A stretch of 64,000 nucleotides of DNA, taken from NCBI GenBank assembly GCA_036268485.1, contig DATAUC010000056.1, positions 17,497 through 81,496 of the forward strand. The letters run 5' to 3'. The translations under genes and the position numbers were made by a program. The notes beneath the pieces were generated by a model that ran no database searches, had not been told where the DNA came from, and worked only from the letters and a program-made list of their open reading frames with translations. Every line of letters begins with the position of its first letter. Positions within the stretch are counted from its first letter, which is position 1. This DNA is from Bog-473 sp036268485 (lineage in GTDB: Bacteria; Actinomycetota; Acidimicrobiia; Acidimicrobiales; RAAP-2). Below, one piece after another: positions 1-7,104 of this stretch.

Positions 1-1
1 C

Positions 2-691
2 GACGGCGTGGCGGGCGTGCGGGTCGGCCTGTGCCCCGATCTGGTGGACGGTTGCGACGCCGACGTGCGGGCCCGGGTGTACGAAGCGGCGGAAGCGCTG
101 GCTCACGCCGGAGCGACAGTGGAAGAGATCAAGGTGCCCGAGTTCGCCTATGGACTGTCGGCCTACTACCTCATCGCGCCGGCGGAAGCATCGTCCAATC
201 TGGCCCGCTACGACGGGGTGCGTTACGGCCTGCGGGTCGGCGCGGACGACGCCGGCGGCATGAACACGGCGTCACGGACCGCTGGCTTCGGGGCGGAAGT
301 AAAGCGCCGCATCATGCTCGGCACCTACGCACTCTCCGCGGGGTACTACGACGCGTACTACGCACAGGCGCAGCGGGTACGCACGTTGGTGATGCAGGCG
401 TTCGAGCGTTCCTACGAGTCCGTCGACGTGCTTCTCGGGGCCACCGCACCCAGCACGGCCTTCGCCTTGGGAGCCAAGGTCGATGACCCGATGGCCATGT
501 ACATGAACGACATCTGCACCATCCCTTCGAACCTGGCCGGCCATCCGGCGCTGTCGCTGCCCTTCGGGACGGGTGATGACGGGCTGCCCGTCGGCGTTCA
601 GGTCCTGGCGCCTGCGCTCGACGAAGCGCTGCTCTTCCGGGTCAGCCGAACCATTGAGGCGGCGGCGCCCGCAGCGGGAGGTGGCGCATGA
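2..691 (+). CDS. gatA: Glutamyl-tRNA(Gln)/aspartyl-tRNA(Asn) amidotransferase subunit A, C-terminal part
   Basis: Partial gene cut by the left window edge; the last 229 codons are present. GatA is the amidase subunit of GatCAB, which releases ammonia from glutamine and helps convert Glu-tRNA(Gln) or Asp-tRNA(Asn) to the amidated form in the cytoplasm. The visible part matches the amidase C-terminal half: the segment GTYALSAGYYDAYYAQAQ, then the NDICTIPSNLAGHPALSLP stretch and a final GLPVGVQVLAP. The catalytic Ser-cisSer-Lys residues would lie upstream, outside the window. It overlaps gatB by 4 bases (ATGA), so translation is probably coupled. Confidence 0.95.
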   Translation, partial: DGVAGVRVGLCPDLVDGCDADVRARVYEAAEALAHAGATVEEIKVPEFAYGLSAYYLIAPAEASSNLARYDGVRYGLRVGADDAGGMNTASRTAGFGAEVKRRIMLGTYALSAGYYDAYYAQAQRVRTLVMQAFERSYESVDVLLGATAPSTAFALGAKVDDPMAMYMNDICTIPSNLAGHPALSLPFGTGDDGLPVGVQVLAPALDEALLFRVSRTIEAAAPAAGGGA

Positions 692-2136
692 GCATCGATC
701 CCAGCTGGGAGATGGTCATCGGCCTGGAAGTGCACTGCGAACTGGCCACCCAGACCAAGTTGTTCTGCGCGTGCCGCAACGCCTTCGGTGACGAGCCGAA
801 CACCAACATCTGTCCGGTCTGCCTCGGTCTGCCCGGATCGCTGCCGGTGCTCAACGCCCAGGCGGTGGAACTGGCCATGCGCATCGGCTTGGCCCTGCAC
901 TGCGAGGTGAAGCCCTCCACCTTCTCGCGCAAGAACTACTTCTACCCGGACCAGCCCAAGGACTACCAGATCAGCCAGTACGACGAACCCATCAACCTGG
1001 GCGGCTGGTTGGAGCTGCCCGATGGATTTCGGGTCGGTGTCACAAGGGCGCACATGGAAGAGGACACCGGGAAGTTGACCCATGTCGGGGCCGGTGGACG
1101 TATCAACTCGGCCCATCACGCATTGGTCGACTACAACCGGGCCGGCGTGCCGCTGGTGGAGATCGTCAGTGAGCCCGACATGCAGACCGCCGCTCAGGCC
1201 CGGGCCTATGCCGCTGAGTTGCGCGGCATTCTGGTGGCGACCTGTGCATCGGATGGCCGCATGGAGGAGGGCTCTATGCGGGTCGACGCCAACGTGTCGG
1301 TCCGACCTGTCGGCACCGAGGCCTTCGGGACGCGCTGTGAGATCAAGAACCTCAACTCCCTGCGTTCGCTCGGTCGGGCCATTGACTACGAAGCGGCCCG
1401 CCAGGTGGCCCTCATCGAGTCGGGCGAACGGGTGGCCCAGGAGACCCGCCACTGGGATGAGGCGGCCGGACGCACCGAGTCGATGCGCTCCAAGGAAGAG
1501 GCCAACGACTACCGCTACTTTCCCGAGCCCGACTTGGTGCCGCTGGTGCCCGATGCGGCCTGGCAGGAACGGGTCCGCTCGTCGCTGGGGCCCATGCCGG
1601 CAGACCGGCGCGCCGCCCTTGTCGGCGCGCTGGGCGGAACGGCCAGCAATGCCGAGTCAGATCAGATCCGCGCCGTGGTTGACCTGGGCCTCGATGCTCT
1701 CGTTTCGGCCGCCGTGGACAGCGGCGCTCCGGCAGCGTTGGCCCTGGCCCGGGCGGCCAACGAAGTAGCGGCCGCCAGTGACAAAGGGCTGCAGCTCCCC
1801 GTCGCTTCGTTTGCCGCTCTCATCGTTCTGGAGTCCTCGGGCGCGCTGTCGGCCACCCAATCCAAAGCGGTCCTGGCCAGCATGTTGGAGGACGGCGGCG
1901 GCGACCCGGCGGTGCTGGCCAAGGACATGGGCTTTGAGGCACTCAGCGCCGACACGTTGGTAGCGGCAGTGGCTGACGTCGTGGCCGCCCATCCAGACGA
2001 GTGGGCTCGCTACGTCGCTGGCGAGGACAAGGTGATCGGCAGGTTGACCGGCGAGGTCATGAAGGCCACCGCTGGGCAAGCTGACGGGAAGGACGTGGCC
2101 GCCGAACTGCGTCGGTTACGCGACCAGGCCTCCTGA
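688..2136 (+). CDS. gatB: Glutamyl-tRNA(Gln)/aspartyl-tRNA(Asn) amidotransferase subunit B
   Basis: 482 residues, the usual GatB length. GatB binds the mischarged tRNA, activates the Glu or Asp side chain with ATP and accepts ammonia from GatA. The N-terminus has the signature GLEVHCELATQTKLFC, followed by a zinc site formed by the pair CAC and the later CPVC. The motif RKNYFYPDQPKDYQISQYD is present, as is EIKNLNSLRS. The C-terminal YqeY-like tail domain is present (about residues 330-480). The ATG start overlaps the gatA stop. No terminator was seen before the convergent TetR gene, whose stop lies 2 bases away. Confidence 0.97.
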   Translation: MSIDPSWEMVIGLEVHCELATQTKLFCACRNAFGDEPNTNICPVCLGLPGSLPVLNAQAVELAMRIGLALHCEVKPSTFSRKNYFYPDQPKDYQISQYDEPINLGGWLELPDGFRVGVTRAHMEEDTGKLTHVGAGGRINSAHHALVDYNRAGVPLVEIVSEPDMQTAAQARAYAAELRGILVATCASDGRMEEGSMRVDANVSVRPVGTEAFGTRCEIKNLNSLRSLGRAIDYEAARQVALIESGERVAQETRHWDEAAGRTESMRSKEEANDYRYFPEPDLVPLVPDAAWQERVRSSLGPMPADRRAALVGALGGTASNAESDQIRAVVDLGLDALVSAAVDSGAPAALALARAANEVAAASDKGLQLPVASFAALIVLESSGALSATQSKAVLASMLEDGGGDPAVLAKDMGFEALSADTLVAAVADVVAAHPDEWARYVAGEDKVIGRLTGEVMKATAGQADGKDVAAELRRLRDQAS

Positions 2137-2137
2137 C

Positions 2138-2734
2138 CTAGGGCAGGGGATCGAGCCGGTAGCGATCCACAGTTGGTCCGGCCCACTGGGCAATCTGGGC
2201 TGGGGTGTCGGTTGCTATCGGCGGCACCCGCAAGATGTAGCGGGTGAAAGCCAGTCCCATTAGCTGGGAGGCGATCATGGAGGACCGGCGTTGGGACGTG
2301 AGTGGGTCCTCGTCACCGGCTGACGCATGCACACTCCAGATACGTTCGCTCACGAACTCCCGCATGGCATCGGCCACGGCCGGCGACGAGGCCATGGCAC
2401 CGGCGCAGGCGGCAAAGGACGAGCCGGTGCCCTCGGCCCGGTCCCACATGCCGAGGAAGCCCTCCACGATCCGAGCCCCTGGGGCGCCCGCAGTGGCGTG
2501 GTTGCTGTTGGCGCTGACCTGGCGGGGGTCAAAGGGGAGCGACATGGCCGCCACAAAAAGGTCCGCCTTGCCGTCGAAGTAGTGGTGCACCAGGGAGGCG
2601 TCGACACCGGCGTCGCGGGCCACGGCCCTCAGGCTGGCCTTTTCATAGCCATTGGCCGCAAAGACCCGCTTGGCGGCCTGAATGATGTCGTCGCGGGTAT
2701 CGAGGTTGCCGGGCCGGCGCCCACCGGGGCTCAT
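2138..2734 (-). CDS. TetR/AcrR family transcriptional regulator
   Basis: 198 residues. The N-terminal helix-turn-helix (about residues 12-58) reads as a typical TetR domain: TRDDIIQAAKRVFAANGYEK, then LRAVARDAGVDASLVHHYF. The C-terminal part is the variable ligand and dimer domain. It is transcribed away from the MMPL exporter gene at 2828, and the 93-base gap carries two similar 17-bp palindromes, so it probably represses both itself and the exporter. The ligand cannot be read from sequence, but a lipid or hydrophobic drug would suit an MMPL partner (inference). Confidence 0.92.
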   Translation of the reverse strand: MSPGGRRPGNLDTRDDIIQAAKRVFAANGYEKASLRAVARDAGVDASLVHHYFDGKADLFVAAMSLPFDPRQVSANSNHATAGAPGARIVEGFLGMWDRAEGTGSSFAACAGAMASSPAVADAMREFVSERIWSVHASAGDEDPLTSQRRSSMIASQLMGLAFTRYILRVPPIATDTPAQIAQWAGPTVDRYRLDPLP

Positions 2735-2768
2735 GACGGCCAGCCCCTGAAAAGTCTTGATTTGAGGT

Positions 2769-2785
2769 ATTCACCATTGGTGAAT
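2769..2785. promoter_or_regulatory. Operator 1 between TetR gene and MMPL exporter gene
   Basis: Perfect 17-bp palindrome ATTCACCATTGGTGAAT. It has the same half-site layout as the palindrome at 2797-2813, with centres 28 bp apart. Likely binding site of the adjacent TetR protein (inference). Confidence 0.8.
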
Positions 2786-2796
2786 TGTATGGTAAA

Positions 2797-2813
2797 ACTC
2801 ATCAGTGATGAAT
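2797..2813. promoter_or_regulatory. Operator 2 overlapping the MMPL promoter
   Basis: Imperfect palindrome ACTCATCAGTGATGAAT, matching operator 1 under the pattern ATTCAYCANTGRTGAAT with one end mismatch. A possible promoter for the exporter, TTGTAT (2785-2790), 17 bases, ATGAAT (2808-2813), places the -10 box inside this operator, consistent with repression by steric block. Confidence 0.75.
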
Positions 2814-2827
2814 CTTAGGGCTTTGCC

Positions 2828-5062
2828 ATGACCGGACTGACCATGTCCCCCCAGAAGAGCCGTCAGGCCCCGGCCGCCATCGTGCCCACCACGGCGCTGG
2901 GCCGGCTGGCTGCCCGGTGCTACGACCGCCGCCGCACCGTGCTGGCCCTGTGGATTTTGGCGCTCATCGCGGTCACGTTCGTGGCCCAGGTCACCGGGAC
3001 CCACTTCCAGAACAAGTTCACGGCGGGCAACACGCCGTCCCAACAAGCCGCCAATATCCTCGACGCCCGCTTCCCGGCCAAGGCGGGCGATACGGCCGAC
3101 GTGGTCTTCCACACGACGGGACCGATCACCAGTGCCGCCAACCGGGCCACCATCACCAAAGTGGTTGATGAGATAGCGCCTTTGACCCACGTCCAGTCGG
3201 TCACCAGCCCCTTTAGCGCAGCCGGGTCCCATCAGATCGCCCGGGACGGGACCATTGCCTACGCCGTCGTGCAGTTCGACACGACGAGCGATCGACTGCC
3301 CGACAAGGCGGTCAACGCGGTGATTACCACGGCGCAAGCAGCTGACCACCGAGGGTTCGAGGTCGAGCTGGGCGGCGATCCAATCTCCAACGTCTCGGCC
3401 GCTGCTCCCGGACCGAGCGAGGGCATCGGCGTCAGCGCGGCCATCCTCATCATGTTGCTGGCCTTCGGTTCGGTGGTGGCCATGGGGTTGCCCATCATCA
3501 CCGCCCTCTTCGGGCTGGGTATCGGCATCGCCCTGCTCGAACTGGTGACCCACCTTCTGGTGGTGCCCACCTTTGCGCCGGAAATGGCCGCCATGATCGG
3601 CATCGGAGTCGGCGTCGACTACGCCCTCTTCATCGCCACGCGTTACCGGCAGGGCCTCTTCGAAGGACGCCATCCCCGCGATGCCGTCATCGCCGCCCTC
3701 ATGACCTCGGGGCGCTCCGTGCTCTTCGCCGGGAGCACCGTCGTCATCTCACTGTTCGGCCTCTATCTCATCGGTCAGCCCTACATGATCGCTTTGGCCA
3801 CGGCCTGCATCGCCGCCGTCCTGATGGTGTTGGTGGCCGCGCTCACCCTCTTGCCCGCCTTGTTGGGCTTCGCCGGCAATGCCATCGACACTTTGCACCT
3901 GCCCGGCTTGCTGCAGAACGGCGGTCCGCCGGCACCAGGTGGCTTCTGGCACTCCTGGAGCCGCCTCATTCAGCGACGCGCCTGGGTCACCGGCGTGCTG
4001 GCCGCATTAGTCCTGGTGCTCCTGGCCATTCCCGTGTTCAGCATGCGCCTGGCCTTCACCGATGCCGGCAACGATCCGACATCGCTGACCACCCGCCAGT
4101 CTTACGACCTGCTGGCCCAGGGCTTCGGCCCCGGCTTCAACGGACCCCTGGTCGTGGCCGTGGCGCTGCCGGGCCCGGGCGCCGAGGGGACCGTACGCCA
4201 TCTGCGCTCCGCCCTGGCTGACACGTCGGGGGTGGCCTTCGTCGTGCCTCCGCAGTACAACGCCGCGCACACCGGCGCCGTCCTGGTGGCCTATCCGACC
4301 ACGTCGCCCCAGGCGGCCCAGACACAGACCTTGGTGCGCACCTTGCGGACCGACGTCATACCGCCCGTCGTCGCCGGCACCCACGTGGACGCCCAGGTCG
4401 GTGGTGAAACAGCGGGAAGCATTGACGCGGCCGCTTTCTTGGGCGGTCGGCTGCCTCTGGTCATCGGGGCCGTCCTGGTCCTCTCGTTCTTGTTGCTGAT
4501 GATGGTGTTCCGGTCGGTGCTGCTGCCCCTCAAGGCGGTGGTCATGAACCTGCTCAGCGTCGGCGCCGCTTATGGCGTGATGGTGGCCGTCTTCCAGTGG
4601 GGTTGGTTGGGAGGCCTCATCGGTATCGGCAAGACGGGCCCCATCGATCCGTGGATCCCCGTGACCATGTTCACGATCTTGTTCGGTCTCTCCATGGACT
4701 ACGAGGTTTTCCTGCTTTCCCGTATTCGTGAGGAATGGCTGCGCACGGGTGACAACTCGTTGGCCGTGGCCGACGGCCTGGCCATCACCGGTCGCATCAT
4801 CACGGCCGCCGCCGCCATCATGTTCTGTGTGTTCGCCTCCTTCATCATCAAGGATCCGCTCCACATCTTGAAGGTCTTCGGTCTCGGGCTGGCCACCGCG
4901 GTGGCAGTGGACGTCACCCTGGTCCGCATGGTCCTGGTGCCGTCACTGATGGAGATCCTGGGGCCACGGAACTGGTGGATGCCGCGTTGGCTGGATCAGG
5001 CCGTGCCCACTCTGGGGGTAGAAGCCGCTCCGGCTCCGCTGCCCACCCTGACCAGCGTCTGA
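2828..5062 (+). CDS. MMPL family transporter (RND-type exporter)
   Basis: 744 residues, about 12 membrane segments in two repeats, each with a large extracytoplasmic loop. This is the MmpL/HpnN class of proton-driven exporters for lipids and hydrophobic compounds. Visible marks are the first membrane segment after CYDRRRTVLALWILALI, the repeat-1 motif GIGVGVDYALFIATRYR and the repeat-2 motif GLSMDYEVFLLSRIREEW, whose Asp-Tyr pairs lie in the proton-relay helices. It lacks the C-terminal cytoplasmic domain of long mycobacterial MmpL proteins. The start is the ATG at 2828; an in-frame ATG at 2843 is also possible. Probably controlled by the divergent TetR regulator. The substrate is unknown. 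Confidence 0.93.
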   Translation: MTGLTMSPQKSRQAPAAIVPTTALGRLAARCYDRRRTVLALWILALIAVTFVAQVTGTHFQNKFTAGNTPSQQAANILDARFPAKAGDTADVVFHTTGPITSAANRATITKVVDEIAPLTHVQSVTSPFSAAGSHQIARDGTIAYAVVQFDTTSDRLPDKAVNAVITTAQAADHRGFEVELGGDPISNVSAAAPGPSEGIGVSAAILIMLLAFGSVVAMGLPIITALFGLGIGIALLELVTHLLVVPTFAPEMAAMIGIGVGVDYALFIATRYRQGLFEGRHPRDAVIAALMTSGRSVLFAGSTVVISLFGLYLIGQPYMIALATACIAAVLMVLVAALTLLPALLGFAGNAIDTLHLPGLLQNGGPPAPGGFWHSWSRLIQRRAWVTGVLAALVLVLLAIPVFSMRLAFTDAGNDPTSLTTRQSYDLLAQGFGPGFNGPLVVAVALPGPGAEGTVRHLRSALADTSGVAFVVPPQYNAAHTGAVLVAYPTTSPQAAQTQTLVRTLRTDVIPPVVAGTHVDAQVGGETAGSIDAAAFLGGRLPLVIGAVLVLSFLLLMMVFRSVLLPLKAVVMNLLSVGAAYGVMVAVFQWGWLGGLIGIGKTGPIDPWIPVTMFTILFGLSMDYEVFLLSRIREEWLRTGDNSLAVADGLAITGRIITAAAAIMFCVFASFIIKDPLHILKVFGLGLATAVAVDVTLVRMVLVPSLMEILGPRNWWMPRWLDQAVPTLGVEAAPAPLPTLTSV

Positions 5063-5085
5063 CGGGTCGACCAATCAAGTGCCAT

Positions 5086-5091
5086 TAGTTT
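5086..5091 (+). promoter_or_regulatory. -10 box for leaderless ilvD
   Basis: TAGTTT, followed by 6 bases and the GTG start at 5098. No ribosome binding site precedes the start, so a leaderless transcript is likely. Confidence 0.6.
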
Positions 5092-5097
5092 GTCTCC

Positions 5098-6879
5098 GTG
5101 CCAAACGAGTCGAAGCCGGTGTCCACGTTCGTGTCCTTGAACCCCGGACGCGACGTGCAGCGAGTGGGAACGGCGAATTACCTGGGAGAGGATGTCGCCA
5201 AGATCCATGACCCCGTATGGGCGGTAATCGGCAATCTCGGCGACAGCCAGTGTTATCTGGGCGTCCCCCAGAAGGTGCAGGCCATTCAGGCCTGCCTGTC
5301 CCGTCGCATCGCCCAGGACGACCTGGCCGTTCGGCTCATCCCGCCGGTCTTCACGCTTGGCGTTTCCGACGGCCAGCTCAACGGCACGCCGCAGATGCGC
5401 TTCTCTCTGATCGGTCGGGAACTGGTCCATGACATCGCTGACGTGCATCTGGCTGCCAACAGCGTGGCCGGGCTGGTGGCCGTGGTGGCGTGCGACAAGC
5501 CCCCGGTCGGCACCGTGGCCGCCGTGTTGGAGAACAACACCCCAGCCGTGATCCTTTCCGACGGCCCGATCAGGCCCGGCGTCGACCCGGCCACCGGAAA
5601 TCCGATCGACTTGGTGTCGGCCTTTCAGATGGCGGATCAGGACGACGAGGTGCGAGCCCGCTATGCGCTGCACGCCTGCCCCGGACAGGGCAGCTGCGGG
5701 GGCATGTTCACCTACAACACGATGCAGACATTCATCGCCGTGCTCGGCCTCGAACCGCTGCACATGGTGGCCCCTCCCTCAGATGATCCGCGCCGGCTGA
5801 ACGAGTTCCCCGACCAAATCGTCGACTGCCTGCTCACCATGACCAAGAAGGGCATCCGGCCCCGCGACATCGTCACGCCCGCATCCCTCCGCAACGCCTT
5901 GACCGTGGCCATCGCCATGGGCGGCTCCACCAACGTGTTGTTGCACAGCGTCGAGATTGCCCGCGCCGCCGGCATCGACCTGTGGGGAGAAGTGATCAGT
6001 CAAGAAGAATTCAACGACCTGGCTCGACGCTTGCCGGTGCTGGTCAACATGCGACCATTCGGCGACTACTCCATGGTTGACGTTGATGCCAAGGGCGGCC
6101 TGCAGGTGATCGTCCAAGAGCTCCTCGACGCCAGATTCCTCACTGGTGACACGATGACCTGCACCGGTGAGACCCTGGCCGAACAACTCACGCGGCTGGC
6201 CCCGCCGGCTCCCGATCAGACCGTGATCTACCCGGTCGACAAACCATTCAAGGACACCGGCGGCCTTCGCCTGCTCCGAGGCAATCTGGTGCCCGAAGGC
6301 GGGGCGATCCTCAAGGTGGCCGGCGTCGAAGGTGGCGTGAAGGACGGCATCTTCACCGGCCGCGCTCGCGTCTTCAATGGGGAGCGGCCCCTCGTTGAAG
6401 CGCTGGACAAAGATCCGGACAGCTTCCAGGACAACGACATGGTGGTGATTCGCTACGAGGGTCCCCGGGGTGCGCCGGGCATGCCCGAACTGCTCGACCC
6501 CACATCACGCATCACGGCGCTCTGCCGCCAACGGCACATCACCATCGCCCTGATGACCGATGCCCGGTTCTCGGGGGGATCGGTCGGCCTGGTCATCGGT
6601 CACGTCGCCCCCGAAGCTCTCCTCGGAGGGCCGATCGCCCTGGTCGAGGATGGCGACACGATCGTGGTGGACCTGAACACCGATCGACTCGACTGCCAGC
6701 AACTCGATGATGTCGAGGAGCTCGACCGTCGAGCCACAGCCTGGCGGGATGCGGTGACGGCCAACGGTGGCCTTCACCCCGACGTCACACCGGTGACGGA
6801 TCGGATGCTGGCCCGGATGCGGGCAACGGCCCTGCCGGCCCTCCTGGGTGGGGGCATGGCCGTCCCGTTGCCCACCTGA
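5098..6879 (+). CDS. ilvD: Dihydroxy-acid dehydratase-like protein (IlvD/Edd family), divergent
   Basis: 593 residues. DHAD dehydrates 2,3-dihydroxy acids to 2-keto acids in valine and isoleucine synthesis. Three candidate Fe-S cysteines are present, in GDSQCYLG, VACDKPPVG and GQGSCGGMFTYNTM. The Mg-binding Lys next to the second Cys and the catalytic Ser of ARFSGGSVGLVIGHVAPEA are kept, as are GGSTN and GGLRLLRGNLVPEGG. The N-terminal half is unusual: the typical TPCN becomes DSQC, SDGISMG becomes SDGQLNG, and CDKNMPG becomes CDKPPVG. A sugar-acid dehydratase of the same family is an alternative, but the position directly before ilvBNC favours a DHAD role. It starts with GTG behind a TAGTTT -10 box. 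Confidence 0.78.
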   Translation: MPNESKPVSTFVSLNPGRDVQRVGTANYLGEDVAKIHDPVWAVIGNLGDSQCYLGVPQKVQAIQACLSRRIAQDDLAVRLIPPVFTLGVSDGQLNGTPQMRFSLIGRELVHDIADVHLAANSVAGLVAVVACDKPPVGTVAAVLENNTPAVILSDGPIRPGVDPATGNPIDLVSAFQMADQDDEVRARYALHACPGQGSCGGMFTYNTMQTFIAVLGLEPLHMVAPPSDDPRRLNEFPDQIVDCLLTMTKKGIRPRDIVTPASLRNALTVAIAMGGSTNVLLHSVEIARAAGIDLWGEVISQEEFNDLARRLPVLVNMRPFGDYSMVDVDAKGGLQVIVQELLDARFLTGDTMTCTGETLAEQLTRLAPPAPDQTVIYPVDKPFKDTGGLRLLRGNLVPEGGAILKVAGVEGGVKDGIFTGRARVFNGERPLVEALDKDPDSFQDNDMVVIRYEGPRGAPGMPELLDPTSRITALCRQRHITIALMTDARFSGGSVGLVIGHVAPEALLGGPIALVEDGDTIVVDLNTDRLDCQQLDDVEELDRRATAWRDAVTANGGLHPDVTPVTDRMLARMRATALPALLGGGMAVPLPT

Positions 6880-6893
6880 CCACCCGGTATGGG

Positions 6894-6922
6894 TTGTGTA
6901 CGCCGATCCGACGTGCCACAAT
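6894..6922 (+). promoter_or_regulatory. Predicted promoter of the ilvBNC operon
   Basis: TTGTGT (6894-6899), a 17-base spacer and CACAAT (6917-6922). Transcription would begin near 6929, about 3 bases before the leader-peptide ATG at 6932. The same spacing is found upstream of the leuA and leuB leaders. Confidence 0.6.
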
Positions 6923-6931
6923 GTCGGGATC

Positions 6932-6982
6932 ATGCAGGCAGCCCGCGGCACCCAGCTCGACATTCTGGTACTCGTAACGTAA
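6932..6982 (+). CDS. ilvB operon leader peptide (attenuation)
   Basis: 16 codons encoding MQAARGTQLDILVLVT and a TAA stop. Five of the last seven codons are Ile-Leu-Val-Leu-Val, the three end products of the pathway encoded downstream. A ribosome starved for any of these charged tRNAs would pause here and change folding of the following RNA. The stop codon touches a GC-rich hairpin (6981-7009), and an intrinsic terminator follows at 7012-7035. Too short for routine gene callers. No ribosome binding site is seen; the ATG is close to the predicted transcription start, so the leader itself may be read from a leaderless 5' end. Confidence 0.88.
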   Translation: MQAARGTQLDILVLVT

Positions 6983-7009
6983 GCGCGCGGCCACACTGCA
7001 TGCGCGCTT
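6981..7009 (+). promoter_or_regulatory. Hairpin 1 of the ilvB attenuator
   Basis: Inverted repeat AAGCGCGC (6981-6988) and GCGCGCTT (7002-7009) with a 13-base loop. The 5' arm includes the last two bases of the leader stop codon, so a terminating ribosome would cover it. A short T run follows. Confidence 0.75.
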
Positions 7010-7011
7010 TT

Positions 7012-7035
7012 GACCTCCCAGCCGGGGGGTCTTTT
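7012..7035 (+). terminator. Attenuator terminator before ilvB
   Basis: Stem GACCTCCC (7012-7019) with GGGGGGTC (7024-7031, one G-T pair), loop AGCC, then TTTT at 7032-7035 and a T-rich tail. Classic intrinsic terminator 70 bases before ilvB. Confidence 0.85.
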
Positions 7036-7104
7036 CATTTTCCGGACCCAAATAACTGCAGCATCTGAATAGGCACGACGGACAGAGAGGCAAGAGGAAG
7101 CACG

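Noticed and set aside
6923..7104. T-box riboswitch for the ilv operon
   Set aside because: No T-box (TGGNACC-like) sequence; leader peptide plus terminator explains the region.
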